Shown here piece after piece: positions 17,308 through 26,489 of a stretch of DNA of 64,000 nt; position 1 is the stretch's first letter; each line of letters opens with the position of its first letter. Under the pieces are notes generated by a model. It saw nothing but the letters and a program-made list of their open reading frames with translations. It had not been told where the DNA came from and did not search any database. The stretch covers positions 1-64,000 of the forward strand of contig NZ_QMHO01000003.1 in the NCBI RefSeq assembly GCF_003313505.1. Direction: 5' to 3'. A program made the translations under genes and the position numbers. Source of the stretch: Pedobacter nanyangensis (GTDB lineage: Bacteria > Bacteroidota > Bacteroidia > Sphingobacteriales > Sphingobacteriaceae).

Positions 17308-20265
17308 TTATTTCTTATCGTCTTTTGATAAGTCGATTACGATAGGCGTAGAGATACATAATGATGAGTATGTACCGATGATACGACCAATTAATAAGGC
17401 AAAGATGAAACCACGGATGCTATCGCCACCGAAGATGAAGATCACGATCAATACGAAGAACACCGATAATGAGGTTAAAATGGTACGGCTTAAGGTACTG
17501 TTCAAAGCAAAGTTGATGAGCTTGTTGCGCTCTTCGCCTTGTACGTCTGTTTTGCCGCTTTCGGCCAAACGCTCACGGATACGGTCAAATACAATTACCG
17601 TTTCTGTCATGGTGTAACCCATTACGGTTAAAATTGCGGCAATAAAGTCTTGACCAATTTCTAGAGGGAATGGCAACACGCCATCTAAAATAGTGTAGAA
17701 TGAAAGTACCAATAAAACGTCGTGGAATAGAGCGATTACCGCACCTAAACCATATTGCCATTTTTTGAAACGTACCAAGATGTAGATGAACATTACTAAA
17801 CAGGAGAACAATACGGCATAAACAGCACTGGTAATAATGTCGCTAGCAATGGTAGGTGTTACTTTTTGTGAACTTTCAATGGTGTATTTTGCACCTAAAC
17901 CGTCTAAACCTTTTCGCAATGCAGTTTCAACAATTTTATCTGCATTAGGATCTTGGTCGGTAATGTGGTAAGGTGTAGTAATTTTTAATGAATTATCAGT
18001 TCCGATAGTTTTAACTAAGGCTTCTTCACCTTCGAAGTTTGCGGATAAGGTTTTAGCAACTTCTTCGGTGTTTAGTTGCTTGTCGAACTTCACCATGTAA
18101 GTTCTACCACCTTTAAAGTCAACACCTAAGTGAAGGCCACCATTTTTGCCATAGAAAACACCTCCTAAAATGATGATTACAGCGGAGATGATGTAGTAAA
18201 GCTTTCTGCGACCTACGAAGTTAAACGCTAGGTTTTTGAATGCGTTACGGGTGATGCTGTTGTCGAAAGTGATATTTGCTTTCTTGTTCATCATCGATTC
18301 GAAGATTAAACGAGAAATTAATACCGCCGCAAACAATGAAGTAGCAATACCCACACATAAAGTGGTTGCGAAACCTTGTACTGGCCCAGAACCGAAAACA
18401 AATAGGATAATACCTAAAATGAATACGGTAATGTTTGAGTCTAAGATGGATGACATGGCATGTTTAAAGCCTTCTCTGATGGCTACGTTGGTAGATTTAC
18501 CCTGTGCCAGTTCTTCACGAACACGTTCGAAGATTAGGATGTTAGCATCTACCGATAAACCAATGGTTAATACGATACCTGCGATACCAGGAAGTGTTAA
18601 TACTGCACCAAATGCGGCTAAAACACCCATGATAAAGAATACGTTGATTACCAAGGCAATGTTTGCTACCCAACCTGCTTTGTTGTAATAGAATGCCATG
18701 AAAGCAAGAATTACCACGAAAGCTAATACGAAAGATAATAAACCGCTATCGATAGCTTGTTGACCTAGTGATGGACCTACTACGAAATCGGAAACGATTT
18801 TAGCAGGAGCAGGTAACTTACCGGCTTTTAATACGTTAGCTAAGTCTTTGGTATCTTCTTTAGTGAAACTTCCAGTGATTGAAGAAACACCGTTAGGAAT
18901 TTCGTTTTGTACGGTAGGAGCTGAGTAAACCGTGTTGTCCAACACAATTGCAATTGCTTTTTTGTTGTTTGGGTCAGCAGCAGCTTCGGCTGTCATTTTT
19001 TTCCATTTCGCAGCACCTTCGCTGGTCATGAACATGGTTACATCAGGATTGTTGTTTTGGTCAAAACCATCACGGGCGTTCGCAACAGCATCACCACTTA
19101 AATCAGGACGGCCATCCAATGAAGTTACTTTAATGGCATAAAGTTCAAATGCTTTAGTTCCAGTTCTAGGTTTTAATCCCCACATGAATTTCATGGTAGT
19201 TGGAATTAACGACTTGATTTCTGGTTTAGCTAAGTAAGCATTTACTTTAGCGGTATCTTTTTGCAAAGCGTAACCAACTACTGCACCTGGCATTAATTGA
19301 GGTTGGCCATTTTCGCCTTGATAAATTGGTAATTGTAATACGGTATTAATTAGCGGACTTGTTTTTGCAAGTTCAGCAGTTTTGGCACTTGCGCTAGTAT
19401 CTTTAGCCGCAGGAGTGGTAGCACCTTTAGTTAAGCCAGCTAATTTACCACCTTTTGCAGTGGTATCAGTAACAGCAGCTTTAGCTACTGTATCTTTTAA
19501 AGTTGCAGCAAGGGTTTTGTTGATGTTCTCTAAAATAGGATACACCTCTTGCGATTGGTATACTTGCCAGAACTGAAGCTCGGCAGAACCTTGTAATAAT
19601 TTACGAACACGTTCTTTGTCTTGGATGCCCGGCATCTCAATGAAGATCCTGTTTGAACCTTCTTGTTTCTGCATGTTAGGACTTACTACACCAAAACCGT
19701 CGATACGGCTACGTAAGATGATAAATGAACGGTCGATAGCGCTAGTGGCTTCTTTGCTCAAATAAGTTTTTACCTCAGCGTTGCTCGCAGTAGCTTTCAG
19801 TTGCGCCGAGTTGTCTTGGTTCGCAAAGAAGTCTGCTAACTTTCCGTTAGGCACTAATTTTTCATATTCGCTTACAAACAATGCAATGAAATCTCTGCCA
19901 CCGGCGTTCATTTGGGTTTGAGCGTTAGATAGTGCCTTGTTAAAGTTCTCATCAGAAGTGTTGCCCGCCAATGATTTGGTCAACTCTGCTAAAGAAATTT
20001 CCATGGTAACATTCATACCACCTTTTAAGTCAAGACCTAAGTTGATTTCTTTGCTTTTTACTTGCTGATAGGTAAGGCCCAATAAAGGATATACCTTTTC
20101 GGTAGCCATCGAGTCTAAGTATGCTTTTTCTTTTGCTTCATCGCCTTTTGCAAATTCCTTAGCCTTTTTCTCTACGTTGTAAGTAATGATGTTGAAAGAA
20201 AGTGAATACAGACAGACAATACCTAAAAGTATCGCCATGAATTTTATAAAACCTTTACCTTGCAT
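17308..20265 (-). CDS. secDF: fused protein translocase subunit SecDF
   Basis: A single 985-residue chain that joins SecD and SecF, as usual in Bacteroidota. It uses the proton gradient to help pull proteins through SecYEG. The first transmembrane helix is at about 10-28, the large periplasmic P1 domain follows, and the SecD RND-like helices include GLSVDANILIFERVREEL. The SecF half starts near residue 690 with another helix, periplasmic GVDFKGGRTY and the DRIRE cytosolic motif. An Ala/Thr-rich insertion near 265-305 (KGGKLAGLTKGATTPAAKD) lies in the periplasmic domain and looks like a flexible linker. It is a single-gene unit. Confidence 0.96.
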   Translation of the reverse strand: MQGKGFIKFMAILLGIVCLYSLSFNIITYNVEKKAKEFAKGDEAKEKAYLDSMATEKVYPLLGLTYQQVKSKEINLGLDLKGGMNVTMEISLAELTKSLAGNTSDENFNKALSNAQTQMNAGGRDFIALFVSEYEKLVPNGKLADFFANQDNSAQLKATASNAEVKTYLSKEATSAIDRSFIILRSRIDGFGVVSPNMQKQEGSNRIFIEMPGIQDKERVRKLLQGSAELQFWQVYQSQEVYPILENINKTLAATLKDTVAKAAVTDTTAKGGKLAGLTKGATTPAAKDTSASAKTAELAKTSPLINTVLQLPIYQGENGQPQLMPGAVVGYALQKDTAKVNAYLAKPEIKSLIPTTMKFMWGLKPRTGTKAFELYAIKVTSLDGRPDLSGDAVANARDGFDQNNNPDVTMFMTSEGAAKWKKMTAEAAADPNNKKAIAIVLDNTVYSAPTVQNEIPNGVSSITGSFTKEDTKDLANVLKAGKLPAPAKIVSDFVVGPSLGQQAIDSGLLSFVLAFVVILAFMAFYYNKAGWVANIALVINVFFIMGVLAAFGAVLTLPGIAGIVLTIGLSVDANILIFERVREELAQGKSTNVAIREGFKHAMSSILDSNITVFILGIILFVFGSGPVQGFATTLCVGIATSLFAAVLISRLIFESMMNKKANITFDNSITRNAFKNLAFNFVGRRKLYYIISAVIIILGGVFYGKNGGLHLGVDFKGGRTYMVKFDKQLNTEEVAKTLSANFEGEEALVKTIGTDNSLKITTPYHITDQDPNADKIVETALRKGLDGLGAKYTIESSQKVTPTIASDIITSAVYAVLFSCLVMFIYILVRFKKWQYGLGAVIALFHDVLLVLSFYTILDGVLPFPLEIGQDFIAAILTVMGYTMTETVIVFDRIRERLAESGKTDVQGEERNKLINFALNSTLSRTILTSLSVFFVLIVIFIFGGDSIRGFIFALLIGRIIGTYSSLCISTPIVIDLSKDDKK

Positions 20266-20312
20266 TGTTTGTTTAAATCTATTTTATAATAAGCTGTTTT
20301 TTAACAAGTCGG

Positions 20313-20320
20313 CAAATCTA
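20313..20320 (-). promoter_or_regulatory. candidate -7 box of secDF
   Basis: TAGATTTG on the minus strand matches TAnnTTTG. The upstream element 20 bases away is only GGTT, so the call is tentative. Confidence 0.35.
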
Positions 20321-20393
20321 ATTATTTTTTTAAATAATAGAACCTCTAATTGTAATTTTGTTAGGACAAGTACTTAAAAGACTTGATTTTGTC

Positions 20394-20882
20394 TTAGCGG
20401 CGCTCTAAAGTAGAAAAAGTATAGGCGAATTTGTTCTTTTCGTCGGGCAAGTGGTCTACTTTTTCAACTTCTTTCCAGGTCTCATTTTCAAGTTCCGGGA
20501 AAAAAGCATCGGCTTCAAATTCCTGATGTACCCTTGTAAGGTAAATGCGATGAGAAACGGCAAGGGCCTGTTTGTAGATTTCGGCTCCACCGATAATAAA
20601 AACTTCTTCTTGGTCTTTACTTAGGGCTAAAGCTTCATCTAAAGAGTTCACTACTTCTACGCCCTCAATATGTAAATTTTTTTGACGGGTAATGATGATA
20701 TTTCTTCTGTTGGGAAGAGGTTTGCCAATAGAATCATAGGTTTTGCGCCCCATGATAATGGTGTGTCCAGTGGTGATGTTTTTAAAGTGCTTTAAATCAG
20801 CAGGCAAGTGCCAAAGCAATTGGTTGTCTTTGCCAATGGCATTGTTTTCTGATACGGCTACTACGATGGATATTTGGTTCAT
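20394..20882 (-). CDS. folA: dihydrofolate reductase
   Basis: A 162-residue enzyme that reduces dihydrofolate to tetrahydrofolate with NADPH. ISIVVAVSENNAIGKDNQLLWHLPADLKHFK is represented by the NNAIGKDN and LLWHLPADLK blocks, GRKTYDSIGKPLPNR binds cofactor, and FIIGGAEIYKQ is the conserved nucleotide loop. The ATG at 20882 (MNQISIVV) is chosen. A longer frame starts with GTG at 20912, but those codons lie in a dispersed palindromic repeat and are unlikely to be translated. It lies just downstream of thyA, its metabolic partner. Confidence 0.95.
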   Translation of the reverse strand: MNQISIVVAVSENNAIGKDNQLLWHLPADLKHFKNITTGHTIIMGRKTYDSIGKPLPNRRNIIITRQKNLHIEGVEVVNSLDEALALSKDQEEVFIIGGAEIYKQALAVSHRIYLTRVHQEFEADAFFPELENETWKEVEKVDHLPDEKNKFAYTFSTLERR

Positions 20883-20896
20883 TTCTTTCGGGGTTG

Positions 20897-20959
20897 CGTC
20901 ATTGCGAGGCACGAAGCAATCTTAAAGCGAAAGAGATTGCTTCGTGCCTCGCAATGACG
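20897..20959. repeat. palindromic repeat between folA and thyA
   Basis: Arms CGTCATTGCGAGGCACGAAG and its complement, extended through GCAATCTT, surround a short centre (about 27-bp arms). The same palindrome, with T for C at one arm position, is found at 25477-25544. As RNA it would form a long hairpin in the thyA-folA transcript. Confidence 0.9.
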
Positions 20960-20966
20960 ATATAAA

Positions 20967-21761
20967 TTAAACTGCAACAATCCCCTTAATATGCGGATGT
21001 GCTTCGTAATTTACCAATTCAAAATCCTCAAATTTGAAATCAAAGATATCTTTCACTTCAGGGTTGATTTTCATGGTTGGTAGTGGTTTGGGATCTCTGC
21101 TCAATTGCAGCTTAACCTGCTCCAAATGGTTGTTGTAAATGTGGGCATCGCCAAAGGTATGGATGAAATCGCCAGCCGCTAAACCGCAAACTTGCGCCAC
21201 CATCATGGTTAGCAACGCATAAGAAGCAATATTAAAAGGTACGCCCAAGAAAATATCGGCGCTACGTTGGTACAATTGGCAGCTTAATTTTCCCTCGGCC
21301 ACGTAGAATTGAAAAAAAGCGTGGCAAGGAGGTAAGGCCATGTTCTCAATCTCGGCAACGTTCCAGGCAGATACTATAATACGTCTCGAATCAGGGTTGT
21401 TTTTAATGGTATTGATGATTTGGGTAATCTGGTCGATGTGACCACCGTCGGGCTTAGGCCAACTGCGCCATTGTGAACCATAAACTGGTCCTAAGTCACC
21501 GTTTTCATCCGCCCATTCATCCCAAATACGTACGCCATTATCTTTTAGGTATTTGATATTGGTATCGCCTTGCAAAAACCAAATCAGCTCGTGGATGATA
21601 GATTTTAGATGCAGTTTCTTGGTAGTGACCATTGGAAAACCTTCCTGCAAATTAAAACGCATCTGATACCCAAATACGCTAATGGTGCCTGTTCCGGTTC
21701 TGTCGTGTTTTTGTGTGCCATTATCCAGCACATGCTGCATCAAATCTAAATATTGTTTCAT
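20967..21761 (-). CDS. thyA: thymidylate synthase
   Basis: A 264-residue enzyme that methylates dUMP to dTMP with methylene-tetrahydrofolate. [17 protein letters not shown] binds substrate phosphate, [12 protein letters not shown] carries the catalytic Cys (in PCH), [18 protein letters not shown] is the conserved dUMP and folate block, and [12 protein letters not shown] follows. Size equals E. coli ThyA. It is followed by folA on the same strand, which recycles the dihydrofolate that thyA makes. Confidence 0.97.
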   Translation of the reverse strand: MKQYLDLMQHVLDNGTQKHDRTGTGTISVFGYQMRFNLQEGFPMVTTKKLHLKSIIHELIWFLQGDTNIKYLKDNGVRIWDEWADENGDLGPVYGSQWRSWPKPDGGHIDQITQIINTIKNNPDSRRIIVSAWNVAEIENMALPPCHAFFQFYVAEGKLSCQLYQRSADIFLGVPFNIASYALLTMMVAQVCGLAAGDFIHTFGDAHIYNNHLEQVKLQLSRDPKPLPTMKINPEVKDIFDFKFEDFELVNYEAHPHIKGIVAV

Positions 21762-21785
21762 GTGTTATCTTAACAGTTGTACGGT

Positions 21786-21876
21786 CGTCATTTCGACTGA
21801 AGCGCAGCGGAATGGAGAAATCTTTAAATATGCTTAAAAGATTTCTCGACTACACGATGTTTCGCTCGAAATGACG
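21786..21876. repeat. CGTCATTTCGA palindromic element
   Basis: CGTCATTTCGAC at 21786 and CTCGAAATGACG ending at 21876 are the outer arms. Inner GAGAAATCTTT and AAGATTTCTC also pair. A half copy is seen at 25322-25400. Confidence 0.75.
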
Positions 21877-22027
21877 CATTGATTAAAGTCCGCATTAAAA
21901 TGTGAAATACAAATTTAAAGATTAAATAGGAAGGAATGTTCATCCGTTTTTCCACAGGGTATTTTTTTGTTGATTTCTACTCCAAGAAGTGCCTTAATAT
22001 GTCTTAAATGCCTTAGATTTGTTCACA

Positions 22028-22618
22028 ATGATGTTCAGAAAAATTATCTTATCCCTAATCGCAGTTGCTTGGTTTGGCGTTTATAGCTTTGCCCAAAGTC
22101 AACAAGCCGCAAAACTGTCAAACGCAGCTCTTGAGCTTACTAAAGATAGGGTAATTTACGATCCTGCCTATTTTAAGATAGCCTATCCTAACGGAGACGT
22201 GCCTGCGGATAAAGGCGTTTGTACCGATGTAGTGATTAGGGCCTATCGTAAACTGGGTACAGATTTACAGAAGGAAGTACACGAGGATATGAAAGCGAAT
22301 TTCAGGCTTTATCCAAAAAACTGGGGCATGAAAACTACCGATAGAAATATAGACCATCGGCGTGTGCCCAATTTAATGGTGTTTTTTGGTAGAAAAGGAA
22401 CTAAAAAGCCCATGACTAAAAGGCCAGAGGATTACTTGCCAGGAGATATTGTATGTTGGGATTTAAATGGTAGACAAACGCATATAGGTTTAGTGGTTAA
22501 CCGTAAATCTGGAGATGGCAAGCGGTATTTAATTGTGCACAACATTGGCGCTGGACAGGTGGTAGAAGATGTGCTGTTCGCCTGGAAAATTATTGGGCAT
22601 TATGTTTATAGGCCGTAG
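22028..22618 (+). CDS. exported DUF1287 (NlpC/P60-like) protein
   Basis: A protein of about 196 residues with a Sec signal peptide (MMFRKIILSLIAVAWFGVY, cleavage after SFAQ). The mature part follows the DUF1287 pattern: DKGVCTDVVIRAYRKLG with a conserved Cys, then LPGDIVCWDL and THIGLVVNRKS with a conserved His, then VHNIGAG. The Cys/His arrangement resembles NlpC/P60-like cysteine hydrolases, so a cell-wall role is possible but not shown. ATG at 22028 or 22031 is used; the upstream TTG at 22019 is unlikely. Confidence 0.85.
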   Translation: MMFRKIILSLIAVAWFGVYSFAQSQQAAKLSNAALELTKDRVIYDPAYFKIAYPNGDVPADKGVCTDVVIRAYRKLGTDLQKEVHEDMKANFRLYPKNWGMKTTDRNIDHRRVPNLMVFFGRKGTKKPMTKRPEDYLPGDIVCWDLNGRQTHIGLVVNRKSGDGKRYLIVHNIGAGQVVEDVLFAWKIIGHYVYRP

Positions 22619-22698
22619 GTATTACGTTTTAAGTTGTGCGTTTGGTCTTTGCTCTTTTATCTTTGCGCTTTATTCTTTTACCAATCTAAAATCCGAGG

Positions 22699-23502
22699 AT
22701 GCTGACACTTGCCAATGCTAAAATAAACCTGGGCTTGTTCCTAACCGAAAAACGAGCAGATGGTTACCATAACCTGCAAACGGTTTTTTATCCCATTAAA
22801 ATACATGATGTGGTGGAGTTGGTGGACGCCGAGGAGACCTCGATGCTGATCAAAGGGATTGGTATTCCGGGAAATGCTACAGATAATATCTGTTTTAAGG
22901 CATTTCAAACTTTACAACGAGATTTTAATTTACCTCCTCAGCAGATCATATTACTTAAAAATATTCCTGTGGGCGCAGGTTTGGGTGGCGGCAGCGCCGA
23001 TGCGGGCTTTTTGATCAAACTCGTTAACCAAAAGTTCGAATTGGGTTTAACGGATGAGAAAATGGAGGCGTATGCCAGGCCCTTGGGCGCCGATTGTGCT
23101 TTCTTCATCAAAAATAAACCTACTTATGCTTTTGCCAAAGGCGATGAGTTTGAAGACTTATCTATAGATCTGTCTGCGTACTATTTGGTATTGGTTAAAC
23201 CGCCCGTGCATGTTTCCACAGCGCAGGCTTACAGCAATATAAACGTAAAACAGCCTTCCACTTCTTTAAAAGATTTGATACATTTGCCGCTACAAGACTG
23301 GCAAGTTCATATTTTCAACGATTTTGAGCCTTCTGTTTTTGCAAAATATCCAGAAATTGACGAAATAAAAACAAAGCTTTACCAAGCTGGGGCTAAATTT
23401 GCGCTCATGAGTGGTAGTGGTTCATCTGTATTTGCGATTTTTGAAAATGAGGTAAAACTGCCAGATCTGGAGAAAGAGAATTTAGTTTTTTACGATGTTT
23501 AA
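22699..23502 (+). CDS. ispE: 4-diphosphocytidyl-2-C-methyl-D-erythritol kinase
   Basis: A GHMP-family kinase of 267 residues that phosphorylates CDP-methylerythritol in the MEP isoprenoid pathway. NAKINLGLFLTEKRADGYHNL at the start is seen as AKINLGLF and RADGYHNLQTVF; PVGAGLGGGSADAG is the ATP-binding loop; ALMSGSGSSVFAIF is the third GHMP motif. Plus-strand neighbours (DUF1287, OsmC, metZ) are unrelated in function. Confidence 0.95.
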   Translation: MLTLANAKINLGLFLTEKRADGYHNLQTVFYPIKIHDVVELVDAEETSMLIKGIGIPGNATDNICFKAFQTLQRDFNLPPQQIILLKNIPVGAGLGGGSADAGFLIKLVNQKFELGLTDEKMEAYARPLGADCAFFIKNKPTYAFAKGDEFEDLSIDLSAYYLVLVKPPVHVSTAQAYSNINVKQPSTSLKDLIHLPLQDWQVHIFNDFEPSVFAKYPEIDEIKTKLYQAGAKFALMSGSGSSVFAIFENEVKLPDLEKENLVFYDV

Positions 23503-23568
23503 TAGGTTTGAGGTGTAGGGGCTAAGGCATAAGGTCTTGATACTCGATACTCATATCTCAATACTAAT

Positions 23569-23991
23569 ATGGAAATCAACCTGATCCGCAAAAGCGGAAA
23601 ATTTAATTTTGAGGCAGAAAACGATAACGGTTTTACTGTTGAATTGGATGCAAAGCCCGCTATTGGGGGAGAAGGCAAGGGCTTTCGCCCGATGGAGATG
23701 TTGCTGGTAGGTTTGGGCGGCTGTAGTGGTATTGATATGGTAAATGTACTCACCAAACAAAAGGAGCCATTAAACGATATCAAAATCAATATTAAAGCTA
23801 CTCGAAAGGATGAAGAAATGCCGCCTATATTTGACGTGATCGATATTCATTTCAACCTGTTCGGAGATTTAAGCGTTCAGAAAGTGGAACGTGCCCTACA
23901 AATGACTTTTGATAAATACTGTTCTGTTTCCAACATCTTGGGCAGGTCGGCAACTATAAATTTTACATATACTATAAATGGTAATAAGTAA
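23569..23991 (+). CDS. OsmC-family protein
   Basis: A 140-residue OsmC/YhfA-like protein. FRPMEMLLVGLGGCSGIDMVNVL holds the first conserved redox-type Cys in GGCSGID and the central helix. VERALQMTFDKYCSVSNIL holds the second Cys in KYCSV. This two-cysteine layout is that of OsmC/Ohr-like proteins, many of which act on peroxides. The short YhfA-like form has no firmly known substrate. It is followed by metZ, 73 bases away. Confidence 0.88.
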   Translation: MEINLIRKSGKFNFEAENDNGFTVELDAKPAIGGEGKGFRPMEMLLVGLGGCSGIDMVNVLTKQKEPLNDIKINIKATRKDEEMPPIFDVIDIHFNLFGDLSVQKVERALQMTFDKYCSVSNILGRSATINFTYTINGNK

Positions 23992-24064
23992 TACGTTTTT
24001 AAGTTATAAGCAACTAATGCTATAACCAACGTAAAACTTAATACTTAAAACCTACAACTTAATA

Positions 24065-25231
24065 ATGTCAGATAATTTCGAAACCATAGCGATACGCACT
24101 CAAACCGAAAGAAGTTCGCACAAGGAGCATTCATCACCTATTTATCTCACTTCGAGCTATAAGTTTGATGATGCGGAAGAAATGCGTGCCTTGTTTGCTA
24201 ACGAAAAAGAGGGTAATGTGTATAGCCGTTATTCTAACCCAAATACTTCAGAGTTTATTGAGAAGATGGTGCTGTTGGAAGGTGCCGAAGACGGATTTGC
24301 AACCGCAACGGGCATGGCGGCTATTTTCACCACCTTTGCGGCCTTTCTTAAAAGCGGCGACCACATTGTTTCAAGCCGCTCGGTATTTGGTTCAACCCAT
24401 CAATTGTTGACCAACATCTTTTCGAAATGGGGCGTAACTTTTGACTATGCAGATTTAGATAAACCGCAAGATTGGGAAGGTTTGATTAAGCCAAATACCA
24501 AAATGATTTTTGTGGAAACGCCATCAAATCCTGGTATTGATATTATTGATTTGGAATTTTTAGGTGGGCTGGCTAAAAAGCACAATGTTTTACTAGCGGT
24601 AGATAATTGTTTTGCTACGCCATATTTACAACAGCCCCTAAAATTGGGAGCGCATATTTCTATCCACTCGGCTACCAAATACATCGATGGACAAGGACGT
24701 GCCTTGGGCGGAATTATTTTGGGAAGCAAGGCTCTAATTGCTGAAGTGGTTGCTTTTGCTCGTCACAGTGGACCTTCACTATCGCCTTTCAACGCATGGA
24801 TCTTGTCAAAAAGCTTAGAAACATTGGCCGTTCGCATGGACCGTCATTGCGAAAATGCTTTGAAGGTAGCGCAATACCTGGAGAAGCATCCAAAAATTAA
24901 ATTGGTGAAATATCCATTTTTGGAGTCGCATCCGCAATACAGCATCGCTAAAAAGCAGATGAAACAAGGTGGTGGTATTGTAACTATTGTGGTTAACGGA
25001 GGCATAGAAGCCGCCCGTAAATTTATGGATGGCTTAAAAATGTTCTCTATTTCTGCGAATTTGGCTGATACAAGGTCAATTGCAACGCATCCCGCAACCA
25101 GTACACACAGCAAGCTGAGCGAAGAAGAACGTAATATTGTAGGCATTGAGCAAGGTTCTATCCGCTTATCTATCGGTTTAGAACATATTGATGATATTTT
25201 GAAAGATATTGAGCAGGCTTTAGGCAGTTAA
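24065..25231 (+). CDS. metZ: O-succinylhomoserine sulfhydrylase (trans-sulfuration PLP enzyme)
   Basis: A 388-residue PLP enzyme of the Cys/Met metabolism family that probably makes homocysteine from O-succinylhomoserine (or O-acetylhomoserine) and sulfide. YSRYSNPNTSEFIEKM binds phosphate of the partner subunit, ATATGMAAI binds PLP, DNCFATPYLQQPL is the central block, and SATKYIDGQ has the Schiff-base Lys205. The QGRALGGI stretch after the lysine resembles MetZ more than cystathionine gamma-synthase. Related trans-sulfuration activities cannot be excluded. A strong terminator follows. Confidence 0.85.
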   Translation: MSDNFETIAIRTQTERSSHKEHSSPIYLTSSYKFDDAEEMRALFANEKEGNVYSRYSNPNTSEFIEKMVLLEGAEDGFATATGMAAIFTTFAAFLKSGDHIVSSRSVFGSTHQLLTNIFSKWGVTFDYADLDKPQDWEGLIKPNTKMIFVETPSNPGIDIIDLEFLGGLAKKHNVLLAVDNCFATPYLQQPLKLGAHISIHSATKYIDGQGRALGGIILGSKALIAEVVAFARHSGPSLSPFNAWILSKSLETLAVRMDRHCENALKVAQYLEKHPKIKLVKYPFLESHPQYSIAKKQMKQGGGIVTIVVNGGIEAARKFMDGLKMFSISANLADTRSIATHPATSTHSKLSEEERNIVGIEQGSIRLSIGLEHIDDILKDIEQALGS

Positions 25232-25277
25232 CGGTAGGTATTTCGGTTAACAGTTTTCAAGCAGCAGCGAGCACGAA

Positions 25278-25310
25278 AAAGGAGTCCCGCACTTGCGGGA
25301 CTCCTTTTTT
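25278..25310 (+). terminator. metZ intrinsic terminator
   Basis: AAAGGAGTCCCGC (25278-25290) and GCGGGACTCCTTT (25295-25307) form a perfect 13-bp stem with loop ACTT, followed by a T-run. The stem starts with A-run, so it also works as a terminator for the minus strand. Confidence 0.92.
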
Positions 25311-25321
25311 ATGATACATCT

Positions 25322-25544
25322 CGTCATTTCGACCGGAGCGTAGTCCCGAATTTTAGGGAGAGAAATCTAACGAGTGTATGTTATGTTGCTAGATCTCTCC
25401 TCGTAAACTCGTTCTAGATATTTCTAGACTTACGAAGTTTTTAAAACTTCGTAAGTCTTATTGTAATTATGCGTTTCGTCATTGCGAGGTACGAAGCAAT
25501 CTTAAAGCTATTTTATTGAGATTGCTTCGTACCTCGCAATGACG
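25322..25544. repeat. cluster of three different palindromic repeats
   Basis: Between metZ and the CvfB-like gene lie, in order: a half copy of the CGTCATTTCGA element (25322-25400), a 33-base palindrome (25426-25458, arms AGACTTACGAAGTTTT), and the GCAATGAC/GATTGCTTC palindrome (25477-25544). No gene is seen in the 323-base gap. Confidence 0.85.
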
Positions 25545-25554
25545 GAAGATGTTT

Positions 25555-26382
25555 CTATTTCACCAGCTTAATGTGATGATCTGAAAGGGTAATTAAACGC
25601 TCTTTGTACAAACCACCAATGGCCTTTTTAAAAGCACTTTTACTTACTTGAAACCTGTTATAAATCTCTTCAGGGGTACTTTTGTCACCAAGGTTAATTT
25701 CGCCAACAACACGTAGCTCCTCCAAAATATAGTCTTTGGTTTCTAAAATATGCCCAAAGCCCGAGGGCTGTAAAGTGAGGTCAATTTTGCCCTCAATCCT
25801 AATTTTTTTGATCCACCCAGTGGTTCTTTGTCCAGGCTCTACTATTGAAAAAACTTCATTGTGGTATAGTAGTCCCATAAATTCGTTATTGATGATGGCA
25901 TTGTAGCCCAAATCGGATTTATCCACAATCAAAAGGTCAACGGCATCGCCCTCTTCGAAATCAAAGTTGTGTAGCTCTACAAACTGGTCTACCTTGGAAG
26001 AAGCCAGTAACTTATTCGAGAAATCATCAAGGTAAACAAAAACTACATAGCTTTCGCCAAGCTCCATTGGTTTTTTTTGCTCCCTCCTGGGTACAAAAAT
26101 ATCTTTATCAATGCCGATGTCTAAAAAAGCACCGTCATCATTTACACTTACTACCGTTAATAAGGCAAATTCATCGGCTGTTGCCAGCACTTCCTTTAAA
26201 GTAGCCACGGTACTGCCGTCTTTATTGAGGTAAACAAAAGCCTCTACATCATCGCCCAAGTTTACATCTTTGGGCACTTCTGTAAATGGTAAGAGTACTT
26301 CTTCGGTACCGTCGGTTAAGCTTAAACCTTGGCTGTTTTTTGCGGCTATGCGTAGTTTATTGTATTTGCCTATTGCGATCAT
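25555..26382 (-). CDS. CvfB-like S1 RNA-binding protein
   Basis: A 275-residue protein of the CvfB/YitL family, with repeated S1-like OB folds and a C-terminal winged helix. FALLTVVSVNDDGAFLDIGIDKDIFVPRRE is visible as VVSVNDDGAFLDIG and KDIFVPRREQ, the typical S1 segment. The last 60 residues (TPEEIYNRFQVSKSAFKKAIG and YKERLI) match the family's winged helix. Members in Firmicutes affect expression of virulence or stress genes post-transcriptionally; here the role is inferred. A -7 box (TATCTTTG) lies at 26407-26400. Confidence 0.88.
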   Translation of the reverse strand: MIAIGKYNKLRIAAKNSQGLSLTDGTEEVLLPFTEVPKDVNLGDDVEAFVYLNKDGSTVATLKEVLATADEFALLTVVSVNDDGAFLDIGIDKDIFVPRREQKKPMELGESYVVFVYLDDFSNKLLASSKVDQFVELHNFDFEEGDAVDLLIVDKSDLGYNAIINNEFMGLLYHNEVFSIVEPGQRTTGWIKKIRIEGKIDLTLQPSGFGHILETKDYILEELRVVGEINLGDKSTPEEIYNRFQVSKSAFKKAIGGLYKERLITLSDHHIKLVK

Positions 26383-26399
26383 CTTGTTTAATTAGCCTG

Positions 26400-26407
26400 C
26401 AAAGATA
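26400..26407 (-). promoter_or_regulatory. candidate -7 box of the CvfB-like gene
   Basis: TATCTTTG on the minus strand fits TAnnTTTG, 18 bases before the start codon. No clear TTG is seen 19-20 bases upstream. Confidence 0.4.
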
Positions 26408-26489
26408 CTAAGAATATGAAGATTAGCTTTTGCGTTTTTACAGGTTTAAATAGCCAGGAATCTTATCTTTGGTTTAAGATACCGTCTTT

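Noticed and set aside
20883..20912. Longer folA start (GTG at 20912)
   Set aside because: The extra ten codons are part of the palindromic repeat; the ATG at 20882 starts exactly at the conserved N-terminus.
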